Source: Kribbella jejuensis (GTDB taxonomy: Bacteria; Actinomycetota; Actinomycetes; Propionibacteriales; Kribbellaceae). From it: 64,000 nt of DNA. Location of the stretch: NCBI RefSeq assembly GCF_006715085.1, contig NZ_VFMM01000001.1:3472001-3536000 (forward strand). Reading direction: 5' to 3'. The notes beneath the pieces were generated by a model. It saw only the letters and a program-made list of their open reading frames with translations. It was not told the DNA's origin and searched no databases. Of the stretch, positions 34,771 to 42,434 are shown one piece after another; position 1 is the stretch's first letter, and every line of letters begins with the position of its first letter. The translations under genes were made by a program, and so were the position numbers.

Positions 34771-34820
34771 CTGCACCTGACTCGGGGGACAGACTCGGGA
34801 CGCTCGACGAGAGGGCCCCT

Positions 34821-36332
34821 ATGGACGTTGCGGAGCTCGACCGGATCCTGCTCGGGGGTGCGGCGGTCCTGCTGGTCGCGGTGGTCGCGGTCCGGCTGTC
34901 CGCGCGGATCGGGCTCCCGTCGCTGTTGATCTACCTCGGCATGGGGCTGATTCTCGGGGAGTCGGGGCCCGGGCACATCCACTTCGAGGACGCCCAGCTC
35001 GCGCACGCGCTCGGTTTCGCGGCATTGGTCGTGATTCTGACCGAGGGCGGCCTGACCACCCGGTGGAACGAAGTACGCCCGGTGATGCCGCTCGGCCTGA
35101 TGCTCGCGACGGTCGGGGTCGCGGTCAGCGTCGGTGTGGTGGCCTGCGTGGCGCACTTCGTCCTCGGGCTCAGCTGGCAGCTGTCCGTGCTGCTCGGGGC
35201 GGTCACGTCCCCGACGGACGCGGCGGCCGTGTTCTCGGTGCTGAGACGGGTCCCGATCCGGCCGCGACTCCGTGGGGCACTCGAGGCCGAGTCCGGGCTG
35301 AACGACGCTCCGACGGTGTTGCTTGTCACGCTCGTCAGCACCGGTGAGGTCGGCGAGAAAGGCCTGCTGCCGTTCGCGGGCCTCGTACTGTACGAGCTGG
35401 TCGTCGGCGCGCTGTTCGGGCTCCTGGTCGGCTGGGTCAGCGTCCGCCTCATCCGGCGGATGGCGCTCGGCTCGGCGGGTCTCTACCCGCTCGCGGTGCT
35501 GTCCGTGGCGTTCATCTCGTACGCCGGGGGCTCCGTACTCCTGCACGTCTCCGGATTCGCTGCCGTGTACGTGACGTCGCTGGTGCTCGGGCGGGCCGAG
35601 CTGCCGCACCGGATGGCGACGCGCTCATTCGTCGACGGGATCGCCTGGCTCGCGCAGATCGGGCTGTTCGTGATGCTCGGACTGCTCGCCTCACCAGGGG
35701 CTTTCGGGTGGAACGACGTCCTCGTCGCGCTGGTGATCGGGATCGCGGTGACCGTCGTCGGGCGGTTCGCGTCGGTGGCGATCTGCGCTGCACCGTTCCG
35801 ATTGCCGTGGGCGGAGCGGACGTTCATCTCGTGGGCCGGGCTGCGCGGCGCCGTACCGATCGTGCTGGCAACCATCCCGCTGGCCGAGGGCGTACCGCAG
35901 GCAGAGCGGATCTTCGACGTGGTGTTCGTGCTCGTATTGGTGTTCACGTTGCTGCAGGGTCCGTCGCTGCCGTGGCTGGCGAAGCGCCTCAACGTACTCG
36001 ACGAGAACGCGGCGCACGAGGTGGACATCGACGTCGCGCCGCTCGAGTCGCTCGGCGCGGACATGCTGCAGGTCCACGTACCGAGCGAGTCGCGGCTGGC
36101 CGGCGTCGAGATCGGCGAGCTGCGGCTGCCGCCGGGCGTATCGGTCTCGCTGGTCATCCGCGGGGAGCAGGCCTTCGTACCGGACCGCCGTACCGTGCTC
36201 CGGGCCGCCGACTCGCTGCTGGTGGTCGCGCCCAGCCCGGTCCGCGAACAGACGGTACGGCGACTCCGCGCCGTGTCCCGAGCCGGCCGGCTGGCCGGTT
36301 GGTTCGGCGAACGCGGCCGGGAACAGCACTAG
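34821..36332 (+). CDS. CPA1-type potassium or sodium/proton antiporter with RCK_C domain
   Basis: 503 residues. About twelve membrane segments (residues 8-395), with LPSLLIYLGMGLILGE, LTEGGLTTRW, LLGAVTSPTDAAAVFSVLRR (ion-site Asp) and ESGLNDAPTVLL as in NhaP2-type cation/proton antiporters. A cytoplasmic TrkA_C/RCK_C domain (about 410-480) follows, which usually binds nucleotide ligands. Exchanges K+ or Na+ for protons for pH and turgor control. ATG 34821 with GAGAGG upstream. Its stop overlaps the convergent LytR_C gene by 4 bp. Confidence 0.9.
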   Translation: MDVAELDRILLGGAAVLLVAVVAVRLSARIGLPSLLIYLGMGLILGESGPGHIHFEDAQLAHALGFAALVVILTEGGLTTRWNEVRPVMPLGLMLATVGVAVSVGVVACVAHFVLGLSWQLSVLLGAVTSPTDAAAVFSVLRRVPIRPRLRGALEAESGLNDAPTVLLVTLVSTGEVGEKGLLPFAGLVLYELVVGALFGLLVGWVSVRLIRRMALGSAGLYPLAVLSVAFISYAGGSVLLHVSGFAAVYVTSLVLGRAELPHRMATRSFVDGIAWLAQIGLFVMLGLLASPGAFGWNDVLVALVIGIAVTVVGRFASVAICAAPFRLPWAERTFISWAGLRGAVPIVLATIPLAEGVPQAERIFDVVFVLVLVFTLLQGPSLPWLAKRLNVLDENAAHEVDIDVAPLESLGADMLQVHVPSESRLAGVEIGELRLPPGVSVSLVIRGEQAFVPDRRTVLRAADSLLVVAPSPVREQTVRRLRAVSRAGRLAGWFGERGREQH

Positions 36333-36892
36333 TTGGGGTTCTGCCCCGATGGGATCGGTTGCGGGGTGCCGACGACCGGAAGGCAGACCGTCGTACCAGG
36401 GGCGACCGTGACGGACGGGATGCCCTTCAGCCGGACCGAGCCGAAGCCGGCGCCGATCACCAGGTCGACCGTGTGGTCGGTTCGGCCGTCGCCGATCATC
36501 TGCGCGCGCTGGTTGAGCTGACCGGCGACGAGCAGCATCTCGGGGGCTGTCGCGGACGCACCGCGCAGCGCGACGACGTCGGTCTTGTCGCCCTTCGGCT
36601 CGTTCGCGACCCGGTCGATGTTGAAGCCGCGCTTCTTCAGCGCGTCCGCGACCCGGCCGGCCGAGCCTGCGCGGGCGCCGCCGTTGTAGACGTTCAGCAC
36701 GACCTGCTTCGGCAGCAGCCGGTTGTTGGTCAGCTTCTGTTCGGTGCAGGTCGGTTCGGCGCTGGAGCTCATCAGCGACTTCCAGCCCCACCAGCCACCA
36801 CCGGCGAGGATCGCCAGCAGGACGACCATCGTGATCGGCGTACGCCACCGGATCCGCGAGTGCGGTCTCGGTTGCGGATGAATCGCTGTCAT
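36329..36892 (-). CDS. LytR C-terminal domain protein
   Basis: 187 residues: short basic cytoplasmic tail, one membrane anchor (ITMVVLLAILAGGGWWGW, about 20-38), then an extracytoplasmic LytR_C domain (VVLNVYNGGARAGSAGRVADALKKRGFNIDRVANEP ... VDLVIGAGFGS). The domain is found in LytR-CpsA-Psr proteins and alone in actinobacterial wall proteins. A role in envelope assembly is likely, but there is no catalytic domain. Lies 32 bp after the gene upstream (36925), probably one operon. Confidence 0.85.
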   Translation of the reverse strand: MTAIHPQPRPHSRIRWRTPITMVVLLAILAGGGWWGWKSLMSSSAEPTCTEQKLTNNRLLPKQVVLNVYNGGARAGSAGRVADALKKRGFNIDRVANEPKGDKTDVVALRGASATAPEMLLVAGQLNQRAQMIGDGRTDHTVDLVIGAGFGSVRLKGIPSVTVAPGTTVCLPVVGTPQPIPSGQNPN

Positions 36893-36924
36893 GTGCTCGA
36901 CCCCCCGTGAGCGGCAGCCATTGG

Positions 36925-37218
36925 TCAGTCCACTACCAGTACCCGTGCGTGCAACACCTGGCGCTGCTGCAGCGCGGCACGGAGCGCGCGGTGCAGGCCG
37001 TCCTCGAGGTACATGTCGCCCTTCCACTCCACGACATGCGCGAACAGGTCGCCGTAGAAGGTCGAGTCCTCGTCCAGCAGCGCGTTCAGGTCAAGGGTGC
37101 CCTTGGTCGTGACGAGTTCGTCCAGCCGGACCTGCCGTGGTGGCAGGGCCGACCAGTCCTTCGGCCGCAACCCGTGGTCCGGGTACGGCCGATCGTCCCC
37201 GACGCGCTTGAAGATCAC
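36925..37218 (-). CDS. Conserved actinobacterial protein (annotated VapB-like)
   Basis: 97 residues. FKRVGDDRPYPDHGLRPKDWSALPPRQVRLDELVTTKGTLDLNALLDEDSTFYGDLFAHVVEWKGDMYLEDGLHRALRAALQQ is a very well conserved actinobacterial sequence often labelled type II antitoxin of the VapB family, though no toxin partner is adjacent here. YLEDGLHRALRAAL resembles a ParB/Srx-like nucleotide motif. Start GTG 37218, where similarity begins; the frame stays open to 37320. True function unknown. Confidence 0.75.
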   Translation of the reverse strand: MIFKRVGDDRPYPDHGLRPKDWSALPPRQVRLDELVTTKGTLDLNALLDEDSTFYGDLFAHVVEWKGDMYLEDGLHRALRAALQQRQVLHARVLVVD

Positions 37219-37394
37219 CCCCCGAAGTCTAGCCGGGTGAAAGGTCTCGCGAGGAGGCCATGGATGTCCCCGGAATAGTCCGGACCCGGATTTCAGTCTT
37301 TCGGAGGAGCGAGGCGTCACGCGTGTGGTCGTGACATCGGAGGACTAGCATGCCCCCGGGACGTTTTCGTTCAACCGGGGAAAGGCACGCTCAG

Positions 37395-38939
37395 ATGGCC
37401 GAGAAAGCCGACGTCGTCGAGACCGTCAAGCAGGGGTACGCGTTCGAGGGGGCGGCGCTCGAGCTCGGCGCGCTGCTGGTCGACGGCGAGCCGAAGCCGG
37501 AGGCGGCGGTCCGGATCCCGCTGGGGATGATGAACCGGCACGGCCTGGTCGCGGGTGCCACCGGTACCGGTAAGACGAAGACCCTGCAGCTGATGGCGGA
37601 GCAGCTGTCTGCGGCCGGCGTGGCCGTGTTCGCGGCCGACGTGAAGGGCGACCTGTCCGGGATCTCGCAGCCCGGCGCGGGCGGCGACAAGCTGCTCGCC
37701 CGGACCAAGGCGATCGGCCAGGACTGGACCGCCACCGGGTTCCCGACCGAGTTCTACGCGCTTGGCGGCCAGGGCACCGGCATCCCGATCCGCGCGACGA
37801 TCACGTCGTTCGGGCCCGTACTGCTGTCCAAGGTGCTCGGGCTGAACGACGTACAGGAGTCGTCGCTCGGGCTGATCTTCCACTACGCCGACAAGGCCGG
37901 GCTGACGCTCCTCGACCTGAAGGATCTGCGCTCGGTCATCCAGCACCTGACCTCGGACGAGGGCAAGGAAGACCTGAAGGAGCTCGGCGGACTGTCCGCG
38001 GCGACCGCGGGCGTGATCCTGCGGTCGCTGATCGGGTTCGCGGACCAGGGCGCCGAGGCGTTCTTCGGCGAGCCCGAGTTCGAGACCGGGGACCTGCTGC
38101 AGCAGCGCGACGGGAAGGGGCTCATCTCGCTGCTCGAGCTGCCGAACCTGCAGGACCGGCCGGCGCTGTTCTCGACGTTCCTGATGTGGCTGCTCGCGGA
38201 CCTGTTCCACGAGCTGCCGGAGGTCGGGGACATGGACAAGCCGAAGCTGGTGTTCTTCTTCGACGAGGCGCACCTGCTGTTCAACGACGCCTCGAAGGCG
38301 TTCCTCGACTCGATCGCGCAGACCGTACGGCTGATCCGGTCGAAGGGTGTCGGGGTGTTCTTCGTGACCCAGACGCCGAAGGACGTGCCGGACGCGGTGC
38401 TCGCGCAGCTCGGTTCGCGGGTGCAGCACCAACTGCGGGCGCACACGCCGAACGACGCGAAGGCGCTGAAGGCGACGGTGTCGACGTTCCCGAGTTCGTC
38501 GTACGACCTCGGTGAGGTGCTGACCCAGCTCGGCATCGGCGAGGCGATCGTGACCGTGATGAACGAGTCCGGCGCGCCGACCCCGGTCGCGTGGACCCGG
38601 CTGCGCGCGCCGCAGTCGCTGATGGCTCCCGCCTCCGCGGAGCAGCTGACTGCGGCTGTGCAGGCGTCGCCGAACAACGCGAAGTACTCACAGATGGTGG
38701 ACCGTGAGTCGGCGTACGAGATCCTCGCGGCGAAGGTCCAGGCCGGCGCGGCGCAGGCCGAGGCGGAGAAGCAGCAGCAGGAGGAGACCAAGCAGGCGGA
38801 GGCGCCGCGGCCGCGGGCCCAGAAGCCGGAGAAGTCGATGGTCGAACAGGTCATCGGCTCGTCGGCCTTCAAACAGTTCGCCCGCTCCGCCGGCCGGGAG
38901 ATCGTCCGCGGCCTCTTCGGCGCCGCCCGCCGCCGCTGA
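37395..38939 (+). CDS. DUF853 HerA-like ATPase
   Basis: 514 residues. P-loop GATGTGKT (54-61), Walker B LVFFFDEAHLLF, and GVGVFFVTQTPKDVPDAVLAQLGSRVQHQLRAHTPNDAKALKATV (sensor and arginine-finger region) identify the DUF853/HerA-C family of hexameric FtsK/HerA-type ATPases. The C-terminus (about 445-490) is a Gln/Glu/Ala helix likely to be coiled. Role in DNA or protein translocation is uncertain; widespread as a single gene. ATG 37395 chosen because the conserved part starts there. A strong terminator follows. Confidence 0.88.
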   Translation: MAEKADVVETVKQGYAFEGAALELGALLVDGEPKPEAAVRIPLGMMNRHGLVAGATGTGKTKTLQLMAEQLSAAGVAVFAADVKGDLSGISQPGAGGDKLLARTKAIGQDWTATGFPTEFYALGGQGTGIPIRATITSFGPVLLSKVLGLNDVQESSLGLIFHYADKAGLTLLDLKDLRSVIQHLTSDEGKEDLKELGGLSAATAGVILRSLIGFADQGAEAFFGEPEFETGDLLQQRDGKGLISLLELPNLQDRPALFSTFLMWLLADLFHELPEVGDMDKPKLVFFFDEAHLLFNDASKAFLDSIAQTVRLIRSKGVGVFFVTQTPKDVPDAVLAQLGSRVQHQLRAHTPNDAKALKATVSTFPSSSYDLGEVLTQLGIGEAIVTVMNESGAPTPVAWTRLRAPQSLMAPASAEQLTAAVQASPNNAKYSQMVDRESAYEILAAKVQAGAAQAEAEKQQQEETKQAEAPRPRAQKPEKSMVEQVIGSSAFKQFARSAGREIVRGLFGAARRR

Positions 38940-38996
38940 CCCCCAGACCCCCGCCCCGCTGTCCCCCCGGATCCCCGCCCCGCTGCCCCCCGGCCC

Positions 38997-39040
38997 CCCG
39001 CCCCGGAGCGAAGCGGAGGGGCGGGTGCTTTTGCTCTTGA
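38997..39040 (+). terminator. Terminator after the DUF853 gene
   Basis: CCCGCCCC (38997-39004) pairs with GGGGCGGG (39018-39025), followed by TGCTTTTGCTCTT. Just upstream, 38941-38996 holds two direct copies of a CCCCGCCCCGCTG-containing C-rich unit. Confidence 0.75.
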
Positions 39041-39154
39041 TTGTTGATCAAACGAATGACTCGCGGCTGAGGCGCGATCGTTCTCATACCGTCACCGGGG
39101 AGCGCGCCGTCACGGATTGGGGCGAGGCGCCTACTCGTCGTACCGTGTGAAGTG

Positions 39155-40495
39155 ATGGTTGCACAGAGTAGGCAGGCGGTCCGGTCCTGGGCGCTCTGGA
39201 CCCTGACGGTCCCGGCGTTCCTCGTCGTCGTGCTCGTCGACCTGGCCGCCGTCGGGTACGGCGTCCACGCGTTCGCCGAGGGCCCCAGCTGGCGCGAGCT
39301 CGACGTCGTCTTCGCGCTCACCGTCTCCGCGCTGATCTCGGTTGAAGGCGCACGCCGGGTGGAGAGCCGCCGGCGCCGCGGCGGCGCGTTGCACAAGGAT
39401 CTCGCCCCGGCGTGGATGATCGCCGCGGCCGTCATCCTGCACCCCGCGCTGGCGATCCTGGTCGCCGTACTGCTCCGCATCTGGTGGCGGATCCGCGCCG
39501 GCAGATGCATCCCGTACCGCTGGGCGTTCTCCACCGCTGTCCACGTCCTCGCGGTCGGCGCGGCGCATGCCGTGTTCGTCTCCGCGCACCACCTGACCGG
39601 CGACAGCGGCCTCGGCCTCGTGATCTCGATGGCCGGCGGCGCCTTCGCGTACGTCGTCACCGACACGTTGTTGTGCGGACTCGCGATCTCGCTGATCATC
39701 CCGGGCAGCAACCGGCAGGAGACGATCGGCGGCCTGGACGACCTGTGTACCGACGCGACCGCCGCCACGCTCGGCTGCCTGCTCGCCGCGGCCTGCCTGG
39801 TGACGCCGTGGTTCGCGTTCGTGGCGATCCCGATCACGCTCACCGCCCAGCGCGCACTGCTTCTCGGCCAGTTGGAGACCGAGGCGCAGACCGATCCGAA
39901 GACCAGCCTCACCAGGGTCGACTGGTGGCGCCGCCGGACCGAGCAGATGCTCCGTACCGCGCGCAACCAGCACGAACCGATGGCCGTACTGCTCGTCGAC
40001 ATCGACCACTTCAAGCAGGTCAACGACCGGCACGGCCACCTGGTCGGCGACGAGGCGCTGCGCGCGGTCGCGACGATCCTGCGCAGCGCGATCCGGGTCA
40101 AGGACGTGATCGGGCGGTTCGGCGGCGAGGAGTTCGTGATCGCGTTGCCGGACACCGGGATCGACGAGGCCACCGTGACCGCGGACCGGCTCCGGAACGC
40201 GGTCGGCAGCAGCCCGCTGGCGGCGATGTGTGCCGGCGTACTCGACGATCCGGACCTGGATCCGGACACGTTCCACCTGACCGTGAGCATCGGCGTCGCC
40301 GTGTACCCCAACGACGGCGCGTCCGTCGACGACCTGCTGCTGCGGGCCGACCGGGCGATGTACGCCGCGAAGGCCGCCGGACGGAACCGGGTCCGGCTGG
40401 CCGCCGACGTGGTCGAACTGCCCCCGGTGATGGCGGCGAAGAATTTCTCCGAACAGACAGAACCTTTGACTCCTGTTCAGCGTCCTGTGGGGTGA
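39155..40495 (+). CDS. Membrane-anchored GGDEF diguanylate cyclase
   Basis: 446 residues. Five to six hydrophobic segments in residues 10-240 (LTVPAFLVVVLVDLAAVGYG, AWMIAAAVILHPALAILVAVLL, AFSTAVHVLAVGAAHAVFV, LCGLAISLIIPG, FAFVAIPITL), then a GGDEF domain. Catalytic GGEEF is at 323-327 with inhibitory I-site RVKD five residues before it, so an active, feedback-inhibited c-di-GMP synthase is expected. ATG 39155 or the GTG one codon earlier; no clear ribosome site, possibly leaderless. Lies 21 bp before a sigma factor gene on the same strand. Confidence 0.9.
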   Translation: MVAQSRQAVRSWALWTLTVPAFLVVVLVDLAAVGYGVHAFAEGPSWRELDVVFALTVSALISVEGARRVESRRRRGGALHKDLAPAWMIAAAVILHPALAILVAVLLRIWWRIRAGRCIPYRWAFSTAVHVLAVGAAHAVFVSAHHLTGDSGLGLVISMAGGAFAYVVTDTLLCGLAISLIIPGSNRQETIGGLDDLCTDATAATLGCLLAAACLVTPWFAFVAIPITLTAQRALLLGQLETEAQTDPKTSLTRVDWWRRRTEQMLRTARNQHEPMAVLLVDIDHFKQVNDRHGHLVGDEALRAVATILRSAIRVKDVIGRFGGEEFVIALPDTGIDEATVTADRLRNAVGSSPLAAMCAGVLDDPDLDPDTFHLTVSIGVAVYPNDGASVDDLLLRADRAMYAAKAAGRNRVRLAADVVELPPVMAAKNFSEQTEPLTPVQRPVG

Positions 40496-40516
40496 GGACG
40501 GCAGGACGGAGCACGC

Positions 40517-41041
40517 ATGGCGGCAGCGGGGAGTCGTGACGACGACTTCACGGCATTCGTGCTGGCCAGATCCGCGCGCTTGGTCCACTTCGCCCGCATG
40601 CTCTGCGGCGACACCGGGCTGGCCGAGGACCTGGTACAGACTGCCCTGGAGAAGGCGTACCTGCGCTGGGACCGGATCGAGATGGCCGACCCGTTCGCGT
40701 ACGTGCGACAGGCGGTGGTCAACCAGCACCTGTCGTGGGTGCGCCGACGTCCCTGGCGTGAGCGCTCGACCGGGGACGCCGCCGAGCTCGACCTGCTCCT
40801 CGAACCCTCCGGCGACCCCAGTTCCGGAGTCCAGCACCGCGTGGCGATCCGCTCCGCGCTGGCGGGGCTGAGCCGTCGGGAGCGGGCGGTCGTCGTACTT
40901 CGCTATGTGGAAGACCTGACCGAACGCGAAACCGCCGCGGTGCTCGGGGTGGCAGTAGGGACCGTGAAGAGCGCCAACGCGAGAGCGTTGGACAAGCTAC
41001 GAACCGCCCCGGAGTTGGCGGGCGTGGGGGACCGATCATGA
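40517..41041 (+). CDS. SigE-family RNA polymerase sigma factor (module 1)
   Basis: 174 residues. Region 2: FTAFVLARSARLVHFARMLCGDTGLAEDLVQTALEKAYLRWDRI; region 4: LSRRERAVVVLRYVEDLTERETAAVLGVAVGTVKSANARALDKLR. This is the actinobacterial SigE-like ECF group. GGACGG-type site before the ATG. Its ATGA stop starts a 15-codon mini-ORF that itself runs into the next gene, so downstream translation is coupled. The next product is the natural membrane partner. Confidence 0.9.
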   Translation: MAAAGSRDDDFTAFVLARSARLVHFARMLCGDTGLAEDLVQTALEKAYLRWDRIEMADPFAYVRQAVVNQHLSWVRRRPWRERSTGDAAELDLLLEPSGDPSSGVQHRVAIRSALAGLSRRERAVVVLRYVEDLTERETAAVLGVAVGTVKSANARALDKLRTAPELAGVGDRS

Positions 41042-41085
41042 GCGGCCGACTGCCGGCGCCGGGTGGTTTGGGGGTGGGGATGTGA
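41038..41085 (+). CDS. Possible 15-residue coupling peptide
   Basis: ATG at 41038 overlaps the sigma factor stop (ATGA) and the frame MSGRLPAPGGLGVGM ends at a TGA overlapping the next ATG (TGATG at 41083-41087). It may only relay ribosomes from the sigma gene to the membrane-protein gene. No evidence of peptide function. Confidence 0.3.
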   Translation: MSGRLPAPGGLGVGM

Positions 41086-41531
41086 TGGAGGAAGACCTGC
41101 GGGAGGCGTTGGCGCCGGACCACTCGGTCGCGCCGCTGGACCCGGCGCGGGTGATCGCGGGGGCGCGTCGGCGTCGGGTTCGTGGACGTTTAGCGGTCGC
41201 GGCGGCTTCGGTTGCTGTTGCGGGGGTCGCTGCGGGTGTGTTCGGGGGTGGTACGCCGGGTGGTGGCGGACCGCAGCCGGCCGACCCGCCGTCTCGTGTC
41301 TCACCGCGGGTGGTGACGCCTACACCGACGTACCCGCCGAGCACACCCGCACCGACGCCGACCGTTCCTCCCACCGCGCCATCGACCGTTCCTCCCACCG
41401 CGCCACCATCAGTCCGCCCGACCGCGAGTCGAACCCAGTCGCCGCCGACGGCCACTCCGACCATGACCACACCTGCTGGGCCGCCGACTCCCGGCCGCCA
41501 CGTAACTCCGACCACCCGTTCGCCGCGCTAG
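41085..41531 (+). CDS. One-TM protein with Pro/Thr-rich exterior, partner of sigma factor (module 1)
   Basis: 148 residues. MEEDLREALAPDHSVAPLDPARVIAGARRRR is a short cytoplasmic part; one membrane segment (VAAASVAVAGVAAGVFG) follows; the remaining ~85 residues are a Pro/Thr/Ser-rich extended chain. No zinc-binding anti-sigma (ZAS) HxxxCxxC motif is visible. Gene position just after a SigE-family sigma factor suggests a membrane regulator of it. The same architecture recurs at 44332. Confidence 0.6.
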   Translation: MEEDLREALAPDHSVAPLDPARVIAGARRRRVRGRLAVAAASVAVAGVAAGVFGGGTPGGGGPQPADPPSRVSPRVVTPTPTYPPSTPAPTPTVPPTAPSTVPPTAPPSVRPTASRTQSPPTATPTMTTPAGPPTPGRHVTPTTRSPR

Positions 41532-41600
41532 CAGAACCTTTTGCCCGGCCGGTGGCGTCCTTCGGCCTGACCGAACATCACATAGGTGCGGAGGGCAACA

Positions 41601-42242
41601 ATGAACGAGGTAGGACCGAACCGCCGGACTACCCGAATCCTGCTGGCGGGCCTCGCGACGGCGGCAGTCGTCGGAGTCGCGGTGGCCGGTACGGCGATGG
41701 CGCGCAGCAACAACAACACCACCGCCGCCGCAGCCGTCCAAGGCGGCCCGACCCGGGCAACCGCCACACCAACGCAGCTGACCCCTGCCACCCCGACCCG
41801 CTCACCGTCAGCCCGTCCCGTCCCAGCCCCCACCTGCTGGACCAGCGCCACCCCGACCCGCGCCGCGACCCCCGTGCCGACCATGACCCCGACGCGCGCC
41901 GCGACTGCGGCGCCGACCATGACCCCGACGCGCCGAGCGGTTCCCACGCCCACGGTCGCCGCGACCCGGCGGGCGGTTCCCACACCCACCGTGAGCTCAA
42001 CCGGCCGACCGGTGCCCAGAGCAACGGTCTCACCGACCGTCCCACCGCGCCGTCCGGTCGCCACCCCAAGCCTCCCGCCCACCGTGGCACCACCGTGCGA
42101 CCCGAGCGCAGCCCCCACCGCCTCCCCATCGGTCCCGCCGACCCGCACCCCCGGCCCCCGCCGAACCCCAACCGTCGACCCGAAGCCCACCCCGCGCCAG
42201 ACCCCGAGCGAGCCACCGACGGTTTCGCCGCGCGGCAAGTAG
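41601..42242 (+). CDS. Membrane-anchored or secreted Thr/Pro-rich mucin-like protein
   Basis: 213 residues. MNEVGPNRRTTRILLAGLATAAVVGVAVAGTAMA is an uncleaved anchor or signal; the rest is almost only Thr, Pro, Ala, Arg and Val, with near-repeats TPTRAATPVPTM, TPTRAATAAPTM, TPTRRAVPTPTV and ATRRAVPTPTV. Only two cysteines (PTCWT, PPCDP). Likely an extended, possibly O-mannosylated cell-surface stalk. GGAGGG before the ATG; 69 bp after the preceding gene, so in the same transcription unit as the sigma factor. Confidence 0.65.
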   Translation: MNEVGPNRRTTRILLAGLATAAVVGVAVAGTAMARSNNNTTAAAAVQGGPTRATATPTQLTPATPTRSPSARPVPAPTCWTSATPTRAATPVPTMTPTRAATAAPTMTPTRRAVPTPTVAATRRAVPTPTVSSTGRPVPRATVSPTVPPRRPVATPSLPPTVAPPCDPSAAPTASPSVPPTRTPGPRRTPTVDPKPTPRQTPSEPPTVSPRGK

Positions 42243-42272
42243 GTCCCGGACCGCCCCCACTCACCAAGCAAC

Positions 42273-42312
42273 CGACCGCACACATCCTGACGAACCAGTG
42301 AGCGTGCGGTCG
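42273..42312 (+). terminator. Hairpin after the mucin-like gene
   Basis: CGACCGCAC (42273-42281) and GTGCGGTCG (42304-42312), perfect 9-bp arms with a 22-nt loop, 30 bp past the stop codon. No T-run, so only a candidate. Confidence 0.4.
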
Positions 42313-42339
42313 CGGTGCTGCTGAGGGTTGATGAGTGTG

Positions 42340-42381
42340 GGCGGTCCGCCAGGCCATCGCAATCGACGAAATGGCTGGCGG
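42340..42381. repeat. Palindromic element (copy 2)
   Basis: CCGCCAGGCCATC (42346-42358) and ATGGCTGGCGG (42371-42381) form an imperfect inverted repeat. The 27 bases from about 42341 match the reversed right arm of the element at 33526 with about four differences, showing relatedness between the two intergenic sites. Confidence 0.55.
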
Positions 42382-42434
42382 CTCCGCAGGAGGGGCGAGT
42401 CGGCCGGCGATTGCGGTGGGCTGGGCGTTCCGGT

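Noticed and set aside
34611..34820. SRP RNA (ffs) or further tRNA genes near tRNA-Ser
   Set aside because: Only one tRNA cloverleaf and a terminator are visible; no SRP RNA GGUGCUG/GGAAGCA-type loops were found before the antiporter gene.
36925..37218. Complete VapBC toxin-antitoxin system
   Set aside because: Only the VapB-labelled protein is present; neither neighbour has a PIN domain, and the sequence does not look like a typical ribbon-helix-helix or AbrB antitoxin.
41063..42301. Single 412-codon frame covering the two Pro/Thr-rich genes
   Set aside because: It is an alternate frame rich in Arg, His and Pro; the two separate frames have ribosome sites and membrane segments in the expected places.
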